Assembly (NCBI RefSeq): GCF_014748335.1
Contig: NZ_JAAVIY010000002.1
Coordinates: forward strand, 288,840 to 352,839
Length of the DNA: 64,000 nt
Direction of reading: 5' to 3'
Source of the DNA: Flavobacterium selenitireducens
Lineage (GTDB): Bacteria; Bacteroidota; Bacteroidia; Flavobacteriales; Flavobacteriaceae
A model generated the notes under the pieces. It worked only from the letters and a program-made list of their open reading frames with translations, did no database searches and was not told the DNA's origin. The stretch's first letter is position 1; the number at the start of each line of letters is the position of its first letter. Positions 37,449 through 46,976 of this stretch are shown in pieces. The position numbers and the translations under genes were made by a program.

Positions 37449-37783
37449 TATACAAGGTTTAAAAGTTCGATTGCCAAAGCCAGCGCAAACGCGATTCCGG
37501 CGGTTTTGAGGGTTATGATTTTCAGGGGCGACAAAAGTACGATAAGACTTCCGAACGTCATCAGCATCACGAAGAATACGAAGGTTCCGGCGCCAATTCC
37601 TTTATCCGTCACCAAGACGAGAAGCGCCGCGATGAGCAGCAGCAATCCCGCGATCCTGGCATTCGGGGCGTTACTCCTCAGCCAAAGCTCGATTTTCGTA
37701 TCTCCGGTAAGTACGGCTTTTTGGGAGGTGTTGTAACCGGCAAAGAAGCCAAGGAAAGCCAGTAAAGCGCCTATCGTGATCAT
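37448..37783 (-). CDS. Small membrane protein, DUF3325-like, iron-uptake associated
   Basis: 111 residues, three or four hydrophobic segments, with LWLRSNAPNARIAGLLLLIAALLVL resembling the RxxGWLLL segment of DUF3325 proteins. The partner gene downstream overlaps by one base. A GC-rich hairpin separates it from the receptor gene upstream. Confidence 0.62.
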   Translation of the reverse strand: MITIGALLAFLGFFAGYNTSQKAVLTGDTKIELWLRSNAPNARIAGLLLLIAALLVLVTDKGIGAGTFVFFVMLMTFGSLIVLLSPLKIITLKTAGIAFALALAIELLNLV

Positions 37784-37814
37784 GATGTTTACTTTATTTG
37801 CGATTACCGCGAAA

Positions 37815-37834
37815 GCCCCGACGCGAATCGGGGC
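37815..37834 (-). promoter_or_regulatory. Intra-operon hairpin between receptor and downstream genes
   Basis: Minus-strand stem GCCCCGA/TCGGGGC with a six-base loop, followed by only three T. Too short a T run for a firm terminator; it could be a partial terminator or an mRNA-stabilising end that lowers expression of the small membrane proteins relative to the receptor. Confidence 0.5.
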
Positions 37835-37855
37835 CCTGCAATAACTAACGCATTA

Positions 37856-40336
37856 TTAAAATTTGTAAGCCAATCCAGCCAATACGGCTCTCATGTTTCT
37901 TGGGTGAACGGTAGACCAGCCGTCATAGGTGGCCCTATTGGTAAGGTTGTCGCATTTGACGGTCAGCGTGAAATGTTCTTTCGTATAGAAAAGCGATGAA
38001 TTCAGCACCATATAAGACGGAAGCGTGAAAGTTCCCGCTACGTTGCGGTTCATGATGCGGTTTTCGTCGGCGTAATTTCCACCGAATCCGGCACCGAATC
38101 CGTTGAGAGTTCCTTTTGTGAATTTATAGCTCGCCCAAAGGTTTACGAGGTTGCGCGGTCCGGCGCTTTCCGGACGCTTTCCTAAAAAGTCGGGATCTCC
38201 TTTTGTAAGACGTGAATCGACGTAGCTGTAACCGAATGTCAAATTCAAGCCTTCGATTGGACTCGCCTGGATGTCGGCTTCAAAACCGCGGTTCTTCTGC
38301 TCCCCGTCCTGGCGGTTGACCTGATCGCCCGGAATTCCGTCCGTCGGATCGAGATCTTCCAAAAGCACAGAGTAAACAGCGTCGCTTACGCGGATGTCGA
38401 AATAGCTGAGGCTAGCCGTAATCTTGTCGCCAAGCAGGTTCAGCTTTGTCCCGAACTCGAATTGCTTGGCGTGTTCCGGATCAAAAACGCGTTGCACAGG
38501 CAAACCATTGATGCGGTCGGCGCCCGGAGCCGTGTTCGTAAAGCCGTCCATATAGTTTGCAAAAACCGATACTTTGTCGAGGATCGGTTGGTAAACCACG
38601 CCAAACTTCGGAGAGAAAGCAGTCTGTGCCTGAGGATTGCGTTGGTTGGCATCGGCATAATTGAAGAAACGGTCGATTCTTCCCGACAACATAACCGATA
38701 AGGCCGGCGTGATGTTCAAAACGTCCGACGCATAAACGCTGTAAACTTCCTGTTTTGTCTTCGAAATGTTCAAAGGTGCGCTTTCGAGCAAAGCATCTGT
38801 AGCAGATTTGGTCAATACGCCGCTGTCATCGACAAATGTAGTAGGATCGGTATTGCCGAGTACGGCGTTGAATTGGTCAAGTGCATCCCCGATGTAGACG
38901 AAACCGTTCTGGATGTATCCCGAGCTGTTGTCGGTAACTGTCCTGTTGAAGTAGTCCAACCCGACGACGATGCGGTTCCTCATGTCGAAGACCTTGAAAT
39001 CCCCGATGAAATTCTGTTGGATGTCCGTCGTCTGTCCCGTATTGTCCTGGTAGTTCAGGTAACGCGCGAACGTGACGCCTTCGGTGATCGGAAGGAATTG
39101 CGAACCTTCGTACAAATAAGAATAGTAACCTTTTGCTTTGGATGCGCTGCGACTCAAAACCGTCTGGGAAGTCCAGCTGTTACTGAGTTTGTAGAACATC
39201 TGTCCTTGGATGTTGTAAGAAGGTGTCTCGATCGACAATTGGTTGCTCGTGTAAGAGCGCTTGTTGTTGTAACCCAATTGATTCATGTCGTTTACGCGCA
39301 ACGGTGCATTGCGGTCAAAGAACAACATCGTCGGGTTCGTCGCTTCCCAGTTCAAAATTTCTGCATTCACAAGGAAAGACAGGCGGTCGTTGACTTCATA
39401 AGACAAAGATGGCGCTACGAAAAACGATTTGCGGAAACCGGCATCCTGGAAACTGTCCTCTTTATGGAATGCCGAATTCAAGCGGAAGTGGATTTTCCCA
39501 TCGGCGTCCAAAGACGTGTTGATGTCAGCCGTGATGCGGTTGAGGCCATAGCTTCCGGCTACGTAAGCGATCTCGCCTCCAAAATATTTGTACGGGCGTT
39601 TCGTGTTGATGTTGATCAAGCCGCCGTAAGAGATTAGGCTGCTGCCGAAAAGCGTCCCCGACGGCCCTTTGATAACCTCGATGCGTTCGATGTTCTGTGG
39701 GTCGAGCGAGCTGTTGGTCAAGCCTGGCAAACCGTTTACCATTGTCGGTTGTACGGCGAATCCGCGAAGCGAATAATAGCCGGCTCCGTCTCCTCCACGA
39801 CCGGTCGAGACCCAAAGTTGGGTAATCCCGGGAGCGTTTTTCAATGCGTCGTCTATGTTGGTCACGACTTGTTCTTTTAGCAATTCAGCTGAAATCGTGG
39901 TGTAAACCTGTGGATTTTCGATGTTTTTCAACGGCATTTTCGAAACCACGACGCTCTCTCTGCGCGCAAATTTGTTCGTCTTTCCGTTTTCGACCGTTAC
40001 GTCGGCCAATTGTTCGGTCGTGGAAATCAATTCGAAGTTCTCGACGATTTCCGATCCTGCCGACAGCGTGATGTTCTTTTCCTTAGACCCGAATCCGACA
40101 AACGAAACTCTCACTACGTAAGTGCCTGGCTTTAGGTTTTTGATTTCGTAATTGCCGGCTGCGTCAGTGACCGTGCCGATCTGGGTGTTTTTCAGGGTTA
40201 CCGAAACGTTGTCGGCGGGAGCTGCCGTCGACAGGGTAATCTGCCCCTTTATCGTTGCCGTTTGGGCCAAACCAGTAAAGGCGAAGCACAAAAGCGAAAG
40301 TATTAAAATGAAATGTTTGGTGGAGATGAAGTTCAT
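37856..40336 (-). CDS. TonB-dependent siderophore receptor
   Basis: Outer-membrane importer of 826 residues. Signal peptide to about residue 24 (FAFTGLAQ), a CarboxypepD_reg-like/CnaB domain (about 27-105) typical of Bacteroidota receptors, a plug domain (about 125-240; NIDDALKNAPGITQLWVSTG, then GYYSLRGFAVQPTMVNGLPG, then IERIEVIKGPSGTLFG) and a C-terminal barrel ending AGLAYKF with the usual aromatic last residue. The plug is of the FhuA/FpvA siderophore class rather than SusC. The ATG at 40336 is used because the promoter lies at 40388-40357. Substrate siderophore unknown. Confidence 0.92.
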   Translation of the reverse strand: MNFISTKHFILILSLLCFAFTGLAQTATIKGQITLSTAAPADNVSVTLKNTQIGTVTDAAGNYEIKNLKPGTYVVRVSFVGFGSKEKNITLSAGSEIVENFELISTTEQLADVTVENGKTNKFARRESVVVSKMPLKNIENPQVYTTISAELLKEQVVTNIDDALKNAPGITQLWVSTGRGGDGAGYYSLRGFAVQPTMVNGLPGLTNSSLDPQNIERIEVIKGPSGTLFGSSLISYGGLININTKRPYKYFGGEIAYVAGSYGLNRITADINTSLDADGKIHFRLNSAFHKEDSFQDAGFRKSFFVAPSLSYEVNDRLSFLVNAEILNWEATNPTMLFFDRNAPLRVNDMNQLGYNNKRSYTSNQLSIETPSYNIQGQMFYKLSNSWTSQTVLSRSASKAKGYYSYLYEGSQFLPITEGVTFARYLNYQDNTGQTTDIQQNFIGDFKVFDMRNRIVVGLDYFNRTVTDNSSGYIQNGFVYIGDALDQFNAVLGNTDPTTFVDDSGVLTKSATDALLESAPLNISKTKQEVYSVYASDVLNITPALSVMLSGRIDRFFNYADANQRNPQAQTAFSPKFGVVYQPILDKVSVFANYMDGFTNTAPGADRINGLPVQRVFDPEHAKQFEFGTKLNLLGDKITASLSYFDIRVSDAVYSVLLEDLDPTDGIPGDQVNRQDGEQKNRGFEADIQASPIEGLNLTFGYSYVDSRLTKGDPDFLGKRPESAGPRNLVNLWASYKFTKGTLNGFGAGFGGNYADENRIMNRNVAGTFTLPSYMVLNSSLFYTKEHFTLTVKCDNLTNRATYDGWSTVHPRNMRAVLAGLAYKF

Positions 40337-40356
40337 GAGGTTCAATTTTTCGGATG

Positions 40357-40388
40357 CAAAACTATGACCGCAAATCCACTTTACCAAG
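40357..40388 (-). promoter_or_regulatory. Promoter of the siderophore receptor operon
   Basis: On the minus strand CTTG (40388-40385), 20 bases, TAGTTTTG (40364-40357). Spacing equals that of the nuo promoter. Confidence 0.7.
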
Positions 40389-40396
40389 ATTTATTT

Positions 40397-40413
40397 TTAT
40401 TTATTCTAAATAA
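40397..40413. promoter_or_regulatory. Candidate iron-responsive operator
   Basis: Perfect 7-3-7 palindrome TTATTTA-TTC-TAAATAA just upstream of the -33 element of the receptor promoter. Position and AT-rich symmetry suit a Fur-type or related repressor/activator; which protein binds is inference. Confidence 0.4.
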
Positions 40414-40560
40414 GAACGTCTAAAACGGCATTTTTTCGAATCCGTCATTTTTTTAACCGAATAAAATCCGAACTGAAAATCCGACGTTTAATTTTTTAAG
40501 GAATTGCCCAATTAATCGACGTTTTTTTGACGCGAAAATCCGGATGGGATCTGATGAAAG

Positions 40561-40592
40561 CAAAAACCGCCAAAGTTTTCACTCCGACGGTT
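40561..40592 (-). terminator. Terminator of the efflux operon
   Basis: Minus-strand AACCGTC pairs with GGCGGTT (one G-T pair) across a 14-base loop, then a short T run. It lies 26 bases after the RND stop codon. Confidence 0.6.
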
Positions 40593-40617
40593 CTCAAAAA
40601 AAGTGTGGTATTTAAAC

Positions 40618-43600
40618 TTAATGTGTGTGCTTGTTCGTAAAACCATCGTCGCTGACTTCTGTCGGAGTATATTCCTCCACCATGAGTTCGGCATAATCGT
40701 TTTGTTCCTTGCCTTTGCTTCTCCAGCGCAACAACGTGTCGAAACCGGAATACACGACCGGAACGATGATCAGCGTCAGGAACAAAGACGAGATCAAACC
40801 TCCAATGATGACCCAAGCCAAACCGTTGTTCATTTGGGCCGCACCACCTGTGGCGATCGCAATCGGGATCATACCGAAAACCATCGCGATCGTCGTCATC
40901 AAAATCGGGCGAAGACGGGCGTGGTTGGCCTGGATTAACGCGGTATAGGTCGTTTCTCCCTCGGCTTTTCGATGATTGGTAAAATCCACGAGCAGGATGG
41001 CATTCTTACACACGAGCCCGATGAGCATGATGATACCAAGAATCGTAAAGATGTTCAACGAATTGTTGGTCAGGGCCAATGCGAACAACGCCCCGATAAA
41101 CGAAAGCGGAACAGAGAACAAAACCACGAACGGATACACGAAACTGTCGTAAAGAGCGACCATTACAAGGTAGACGAGGATGATCGCCGCGAGCAAGGCC
41201 ACTCCAAGGGTTCCGAAACCTTCGGCGGTATTTTCCATTTCGCCTCCCCAAATGTAATCGACACCGGCCGGGCGTTCCAATTTAGTGAACTTGGCTTCCC
41301 ATTCCTGGGCCAACGTCTGAACCGAAATACCAACGTTTTGCGCCTGTACCGAAACCGACGCACTTTTATCGCGTCTCTCGAGCAAACTAGGGCCCGAACC
41401 TTCTGTAACCGTTGCAAATTGGGAAAGTTTGACCTGTTGCCCGTCGTTGTTCACAAAGGTGAGGTCGCGCACATTGTTGATATTAGAGCGGTCGAATTCG
41501 TTGAAACGGATGTTGATGTCATATTCGTACTGGCCCGCGCGGAACTTTCCGTCGGTATTTCCGTTGAACGCGGTCTGCATCGTCAATCCGACGGTTTGCA
41601 AATCGAGGCCCAACAACGACATCTTGTCGCGATCCACCTGGACATTGACCTCAGGCGAACCCGTTTCGGAGGTTAGTTTGATCTCCGTCGCGCCCGGAAT
41701 TTTGGCGAGCTCGGCCGCGGCGGCGTTGGCGAATTTCATCGCGCTTTCTACGTCGTTTCCGGTGAAAGTCAGCATCAGCGGCGCTTCGTCGGCACCACCC
41801 ATGATACTCACGGGAACCGTTTTGACCTGCGCTCCGACCAGAATTTTTTGTAATTCACGCTTGGTTTTTGCCGCGTAAATGAACGTGTTGTCTTCGCGCT
41901 CCTGGGCATCGGTGAGCATTACGGTGATTTCCGATTTATAAGGTGTCGTTTGTGAACCCGCAAATCCTGACGAGGTTTGTCCGACAGTCGTGATCAGGCT
42001 CGTCACGTCTTTTTGCTTGTTCAGGTATTCCTCCGCCTTCTGCGTCATGAAATTACTTTGCTCTACAGACGCGTCTTTCGGAAGTTCGAGCTGGACGATG
42101 AACTGACCGCGGTCGAGTTTAGGGAAGAAGTCGCCTCCGATGAAACCGGCTCCGACCAACGTGATCGATGCTGCGAAGAGTCCCAAAATAATGAGTAAAG
42201 ACGAAATTTTTCTCCATTTTGACGCAAGCGACCATTTGAGGATTCCGGTTACCCAATTCGTAAAGCGATCCAATCCGCGTTCAAACCCGAGAATGATGCG
42301 TCCGAAAAGGTTCTTGCCGGTAATGTGCTCGAGTTTTCCGAATCGGGACGAAAGCCACGGAATAAGTGTAAACGAAGACAGCAACGACAACAATGTAGCG
42401 ATTACGACCGTGACGCAAAACTGCGTAATGATGTTCGATACCAAGCCCGAACTCATCGCAATCGGAAGGAACACGACGACGATCACAAGCGTGATGGCCG
42501 TTACCGTGAACCCGATTTCCTTGGTTCCTTCGTAGGCGGCACGCACCCGGTTTTTGCCCATTTCCATGTGGCGGTAAATGTTTTCGAGTACCACGATCGC
42601 GTCATCGACGAGGATTCCGACCACGAGAGAAAGCCCGAGCAAGCTCATGAGGTTGAGCGTATATCCCATCAGGTAAATTCCGATAAATGTCGCAATCAAC
42701 GAAGCCGGGATCGACACCATGACGATGAATGCGTTTCTCAAGCTGTGAAGGAAGAACAACATCACGAACGCCACGAGGATGACCGCGAGGAACAAATCGT
42801 GGATAACGCCATCTGCTGCAACGAGCGTAAATTCAGAAGTATCGTTGGCCACTTGCAGCTTCAAGCCTTCTTTAGCGTATTCTTTTTCGATATCCGTAAT
42901 CGCCGTCCGGACGTCTTCACTAAGCGTTACAGCGTTGGCGTCGGTTTGCTTGATGATCTGGATCGCGATCGCGCTTTTTTGGTTGACGCGTGCGATTTTC
43001 TCCACTTGTTTTTGGGAATCCTGAATGTCGGCAACATCGCCCAGACGGATCTGCAAACCATTTTGGCTCGAGATCACGAGATTGCGCATTTCCTCTACAT
43101 TGCGGTATTTTCCGGAAAGGCGGATCAACATTTTGCTGTCGCGCGTCTGGAGGTTACCTGTCGGAAAGTCAAGGTTCGACGACAACACAGCTTGTTGCAC
43201 GGCTGGAATCGACAACCCGTAACCCTTTAGTTTTTCCTGGTCGAGGCTTACCTGGATTTCGCGTTCCTGCCCGCCGACGAGCGTCACTTGTGCGACTCCG
43301 TTGACGCGGGCCAAAAGCGGTTCGATCTTTTTGTCGAGGAGATCGTAAAATGCGGCCTCATCCATATTGGCCGTGGCGCCAAGGGTAACGACAGGTAAAT
43401 CCGAAATGGAGAACTTCGTAAGCGACGGCGGATCTACATCTTCCGGCAAATCCTTTTCGATCGCATTGATTTTACGCTGGGCGTCGTTAAGCGAATAATC
43501 GGCGTCAGCCTCGGGTTCAAGCGTCACCATCACGAGTGAAAGGCTCTCGTACGATTTCGTTTCCACTTTTTTGACAAGCTCGAGAGACGAAATCGCGTCC

Positions 43601-43803
43601 TCTATCTTGCGGGAAACCGTATTTTCTACTTCAGACGGGGAAGCACCGGGATAAATGGTCGAAATGGTCACGACGTTCATCTCGAATTTCGGGATGAGCT
43701 CGTAGCTGAGGTTGGAGAAGCTGAAGAGCCCGCCCAACGTCAGGATGATAAACAGCACGATGATGATCGTGGGCCGTTTTATGGAAATTTCTGCGATTTT
43801 CAT
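40618..43803 (-). CDS. RND multidrug efflux transporter (AcrB/HAE1 family)
   Basis: Inner-membrane proton-driven pump of the tripartite type, 1061 residues, 12 transmembrane segments with two large periplasmic loops. It starts MKIAEISIKRPTIIIVLFI and has the TM4 proton-relay aspartates in VGILVDDAIVVLENIYRH, and the second-half repeat GIIMLIGLVCKNAILLVDF. Full length and in frame. Drug or metabolite specificity cannot be told. Last gene of tetR-tolC-MFP-RND; 12 bases after the adaptor gene. Confidence 0.94.
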   Translation of the reverse strand: MKIAEISIKRPTIIIVLFIILTLGGLFSFSNLSYELIPKFEMNVVTISTIYPGASPSEVENTVSRKIEDAISSLELVKKVETKSYESLSLVMVTLEPEADADYSLNDAQRKINAIEKDLPEDVDPPSLTKFSISDLPVVTLGATANMDEAAFYDLLDKKIEPLLARVNGVAQVTLVGGQEREIQVSLDQEKLKGYGLSIPAVQQAVLSSNLDFPTGNLQTRDSKMLIRLSGKYRNVEEMRNLVISSQNGLQIRLGDVADIQDSQKQVEKIARVNQKSAIAIQIIKQTDANAVTLSEDVRTAITDIEKEYAKEGLKLQVANDTSEFTLVAADGVIHDLFLAVILVAFVMLFFLHSLRNAFIVMVSIPASLIATFIGIYLMGYTLNLMSLLGLSLVVGILVDDAIVVLENIYRHMEMGKNRVRAAYEGTKEIGFTVTAITLVIVVVFLPIAMSSGLVSNIITQFCVTVVIATLLSLLSSFTLIPWLSSRFGKLEHITGKNLFGRIILGFERGLDRFTNWVTGILKWSLASKWRKISSLLIILGLFAASITLVGAGFIGGDFFPKLDRGQFIVQLELPKDASVEQSNFMTQKAEEYLNKQKDVTSLITTVGQTSSGFAGSQTTPYKSEITVMLTDAQEREDNTFIYAAKTKRELQKILVGAQVKTVPVSIMGGADEAPLMLTFTGNDVESAMKFANAAAAELAKIPGATEIKLTSETGSPEVNVQVDRDKMSLLGLDLQTVGLTMQTAFNGNTDGKFRAGQYEYDINIRFNEFDRSNINNVRDLTFVNNDGQQVKLSQFATVTEGSGPSLLERRDKSASVSVQAQNVGISVQTLAQEWEAKFTKLERPAGVDYIWGGEMENTAEGFGTLGVALLAAIILVYLVMVALYDSFVYPFVVLFSVPLSFIGALFALALTNNSLNIFTILGIIMLIGLVCKNAILLVDFTNHRKAEGETTYTALIQANHARLRPILMTTIAMVFGMIPIAIATGGAAQMNNGLAWVIIGGLISSLFLTLIIVPVVYSGFDTLLRWRSKGKEQNDYAELMVEEYTPTEVSDDGFTNKHTH

Positions 43804-43815
43804 TTGTTGTTGGGC

Positions 43816-44880
43816 TTATTTGATGATGTTGACTTTGGCACCGTCGGTAAGGTTGATTTGACCCGAGGTGACCACGATTTCCCCATCTTCGATCCCTTTC
43901 AAGACTTCCACCTGGGTGCCCAGGATACGACCCGGCGTGATTTTGCGCAATTTTACTGCTCCGTTTTTGACCACGAAAACCTGTCCGGCGTTCACACCTC
44001 CGACGAAAGCCGTGCGCGAAATGGCGCGTATGGGTTTTTGTGCGCTTCCTTTCTGGACGAATTCGGCCGTTCCGTACATTCCGGCTTTCAATTCGTTGTT
44101 CGGGTTGTTGGCGATTTCGATTTCGATCGGGAATTTCAGCGAAGCATCGGCTTTTGGCGCGATGAACGTGATTTTTCCGGAAAATTTCCTGTCCGGATAA
44201 ACACTTGCCTTGACATCGACACTGTTGCCCAATTTCAAAGAGGGAATCTGTCCTTCATCGACGGTTACCGTCAACTTCAGCTTGGACACGTTCACGAGCT
44301 CGAACAATTCCGTTCCCGGAGAAACCACCGATCCCGGCTCGATCATGCGCTTGTTCACGATCCCGTTTATCGTTGACTTGATCGTCGCATCGCCAAGGCT
44401 GATGTTGGCCTGGTCCAATTGCGCCTTCGCGTTGGCCAACGTCACTTTCGATTGGTCGAGCTGCTGCTTGGTCACACCTCCGGATTTGAACGCGTTTTCG
44501 TAGCGCTGCGCATCCGCCAAAGCGTTCTGGTAAGAAGCACGCGCGCTGGTCACGTCTACCGAAAGCTTGTCGCCTTTGATCACCGCAAGGGTTTGCCCGA
44601 TGCGAACCGACGAACCTTCATCGACAAGTACTTTGACGACGCGCCCCGAATTTTCGGCAGAGAATTTCAGCTCCTGGGACGGCATGAACGTACCGTTGGA
44701 GACGAAATCGGTGGAAAGGTTTTTCGTGGAGACGGTATCGACGCGAATGGCGATGGTCGCATTCTTTTCGGATACGACGGCCTGTTCGTTCTCGTTCTTG
44801 GCCTTGTTGTTCGTCAAAACGTAGGCGATAAGTGCCACGACCGCGATGATGACGACAATATAGATAAGTTTCTTTTTCAT
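43816..44880 (-). CDS. RND efflux periplasmic adaptor (membrane fusion protein)
   Basis: 354 residues: an N-terminal membrane anchor (MKKKLIYIVVIIAVVALIAYV, no lipobox), a lipoyl half (SAENSGRVVKVLVDEGSSV), an alpha-hairpin (about 100-165, KQQLDQSKVTLANAKAQLDQ), the second lipoyl half, a beta-barrel and the membrane-proximal domain. Links the RND pump to the TolC channel. Four bases after tolC. Confidence 0.93.
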   Translation of the reverse strand: MKKKLIYIVVIIAVVALIAYVLTNNKAKNENEQAVVSEKNATIAIRVDTVSTKNLSTDFVSNGTFMPSQELKFSAENSGRVVKVLVDEGSSVRIGQTLAVIKGDKLSVDVTSARASYQNALADAQRYENAFKSGGVTKQQLDQSKVTLANAKAQLDQANISLGDATIKSTINGIVNKRMIEPGSVVSPGTELFELVNVSKLKLTVTVDEGQIPSLKLGNSVDVKASVYPDRKFSGKITFIAPKADASLKFPIEIEIANNPNNELKAGMYGTAEFVQKGSAQKPIRAISRTAFVGGVNAGQVFVVKNGAVKLRKITPGRILGTQVEVLKGIEDGEIVVTSGQINLTDGAKVNIIK

Positions 44881-44884
44881 GATT

Positions 44885-46225
44885 TTATTGGGTTAGTGTC
44901 TTTAATTCTCCTTTTGATTTGATGAGTTGGATTTCGGCCTTTTTGTATTCGAGCAACGCGGTGTTGTAGTTATTCTGGGCTTCTGTGCGCGCGTTTTCCG
45001 AATCGAGAAGATCCGTCAAAGTGGCCAATCCGTTGTAATAATTGTTTTGGGTATCGTTGAGCACGCTCACGGCAAGCGTCACGTTTTCCTGTTGGTTTTT
45101 GAGTGTCGCCAGATTGTTTTCGAGCTGGGCCACGGCGTCGTAATATTCCTTGGTGAGCGAAAGTCGCGTATCGAGGATGTCTTCCTGGTGCTTGCGAAGC
45201 GCGACATCGGCCTTATTGACTTTGGCTCTCGTTCCGAAACCAGCGAAGATCGGCACGCGTAAATTCAATCCGATGGCAGAATAATCGGTCCAATACACTC
45301 CGTCTGCCGGTTTTCCGCCCCAAGGGAATTCGTTGCCCAAACCTTGGTAATTGTAATTCGCAGACAGCGCAAGCGTAGGATAAAAGCCCGCTATTTCCGC
45401 CTTTTTTTGGTAAGTCAACAACTGTTCTTCCTTCTTCATAAGCTGGAATTCCGAGCGTTGTTCGACGTTGGGAACTTCGGTCATTGAAAGCGGGTTTACC
45501 TGTACGTCCTCTTTGGTAAGCACGATTTGTGTCTCGATAGGCATTCCCATGTAAAATTTGAGCGCGTTTTCGGCGAGCTGCACGGCATTCCTGTTTTGCT
45601 GGATTTGCGTTTGGATATTGTTCAGGTTGACCGTCGTCCGGTCGAGATCGATGCGTTTGGCCAAACCGTTGTCAAATTGCCCCTGTATCACGTCTCGCAC
45701 TTTCTTGTTGTTGACGTAATTGCTATCCGCCACGGTCAGTCTCTCGCGGGCGACAAACACTTCGTAATAGGCATTGGCAACGCGTTCGATGACCATTTCG
45801 TCGGTAAGTGCGGCGTTTATCTGATAGAATTCCCGCGTGCTTTTAGCTGCCTGGAGCCCTGTAAAGACACTCATATCGAAAATATTCTGTGTAAGGGAAA
45901 CACCCGCCGTCGAATTCCACTTCTGTCCAAAAGGGACGAGCACAATGTCGCCCGGCTGGCCTCCGAAGAACTCCGCAGGAAGCGCGCTGTTCTGTAGAAT
46001 AGCGTTATAGGTCAGGTTTCCGTTTGCCGAAATGTTGGGAAGTGCCTGCGCGCGAACTTCCTGGATCTGGTAGCCAGCGTTCTCGACATCGAGCCTCGCT
46101 TTTTTGGAGTCGGCCTTATTCTGCAAAGCAAAGCTGATGGCCTCTTTTAGCGTCAAGGTTTTCGGCTGTTGGGCGCGAACACCGAAACCTATGCTAAGGA
46201 TCGCAATTAATAGGATGTTTCTCAT
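44885..46225 (-). CDS. TolC-family outer-membrane efflux protein
   Basis: 446 residues with signal peptide MRNILLIAILSIGFGVRAQQ and two OEP repeats of long helices and beta strands (KTLTLKEAISFALQNK opening the first; KADVALRKHQEDILDTRLSL in the second). Forms the trimeric exit duct of the efflux system. Lies 7 bases after tetR and is the first structural gene of the operon. Confidence 0.93.
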   Translation of the reverse strand: MRNILLIAILSIGFGVRAQQPKTLTLKEAISFALQNKADSKKARLDVENAGYQIQEVRAQALPNISANGNLTYNAILQNSALPAEFFGGQPGDIVLVPFGQKWNSTAGVSLTQNIFDMSVFTGLQAAKSTREFYQINAALTDEMVIERVANAYYEVFVARERLTVADSNYVNNKKVRDVIQGQFDNGLAKRIDLDRTTVNLNNIQTQIQQNRNAVQLAENALKFYMGMPIETQIVLTKEDVQVNPLSMTEVPNVEQRSEFQLMKKEEQLLTYQKKAEIAGFYPTLALSANYNYQGLGNEFPWGGKPADGVYWTDYSAIGLNLRVPIFAGFGTRAKVNKADVALRKHQEDILDTRLSLTKEYYDAVAQLENNLATLKNQQENVTLAVSVLNDTQNNYYNGLATLTDLLDSENARTEAQNNYNTALLEYKKAEIQLIKSKGELKTLTQ

Positions 46226-46232
46226 TGGGTAT

Positions 46233-46826
46233 TTAGGTATTGATTGCTAATTGTTTCTCTAGTTCCGCGACGCCTTTTGGTGTACCGATGGCGCGGGTGT
46301 GGTAAATCAGGGCGGCGAGTTCGAGCACTTTTGCATCTTTTTCGAACATCGTCGTCTCGTTGATACGCATGATGAGCGTCCAGTAAAACCGCATGGAGTT
46401 TTCAATGTCGACGTCGCTGCGATAGTAACCTTGGGCAATTCCTTTCTCGATATTGTGGCGCATATATTGGAAACACTCGTGTTCCTCGCGATCGATGACC
46501 TGTTGGTAAATTTCCGGGTAATGCTTCTTAAGCTGGTAAAGCGGTGATGCGTCGGCGGCCTGGAAAATGCCTTCGAAAATGTTGCGTATCTGGAAATTCT
46601 CCTCTACAGGATTATAACCGCTCGAGCCGATTTCGGCAATTGTCGCAATTACGTGTTGATGTACGGATTGGGTAGATTCCGCGATAAGCACTTCTTTATT
46701 GATGAAATACTTGTAAATGGTTTTTTTCGAAATGCCCATATCGTTCGCGATATCATCCATGGTAATGCTCTTGAAGCCATACTTCAGGAACATTTCGGCC
46801 GCTCTGGTGATAATCTTCTCTTTCAT
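46233..46826 (-). CDS. TetR-family repressor of the efflux operon
   Basis: 197 residues. Helix-turn-helix near residues 5-50 (IITRAAEMFLKYGFKSITMD, then GISKKTIYKYFINKEVL), followed by an all-helical ligand/dimer domain. It is the first gene of its own operon, so it would repress itself and the pump together; a 30-base palindrome overlaps its promoter. The ATG at 46826 (MKEKIITRAAEMF) is preferred because the -7 box is at 46857-46850; the frame runs open to 46949 without conserved sequence. Confidence 0.9.
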   Translation of the reverse strand: MKEKIITRAAEMFLKYGFKSITMDDIANDMGISKKTIYKYFINKEVLIAESTQSVHQHVIATIAEIGSSGYNPVEENFQIRNIFEGIFQAADASPLYQLKKHYPEIYQQVIDREEHECFQYMRHNIEKGIAQGYYRSDVDIENSMRFYWTLIMRINETTMFEKDAKVLELAALIYHTRAIGTPKGVAELEKQLAINT

Positions 46827-46849
46827 TTCCTGGGTTTGAAAATCAGGTG

Positions 46850-46879
46850 CAAATCTATGATGGAAACTTTTTACACAAA
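46850..46879 (-). promoter_or_regulatory. Promoter of the tetR-efflux operon
   Basis: On the minus strand TTTG (46879-46876), 18 bases, TAGATTTG (46857-46850), consensus-like. Start site near 46843. Confidence 0.68.
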
Positions 46880-46890
46880 AATAGTTTCCA
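46861..46890. promoter_or_regulatory. Candidate TetR operator
   Basis: 30-base inverted repeat with outer arms TGGAAACT and AGTTTCCA (perfect 8 bp) and three further inner pairs. It covers the -33 element and spacer of the tetR promoter, where a bound repressor would block polymerase. Binding by the adjacent TetR is inferred. Confidence 0.6.
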
Positions 46891-46976
46891 AAGTATTTAC
46901 AAATTTTTAACATTGACTGTTTTGGCGGCTTTTTGCCAGACGCACACAAAGGGTTACCTTAGCGCGAAATTTGCGT

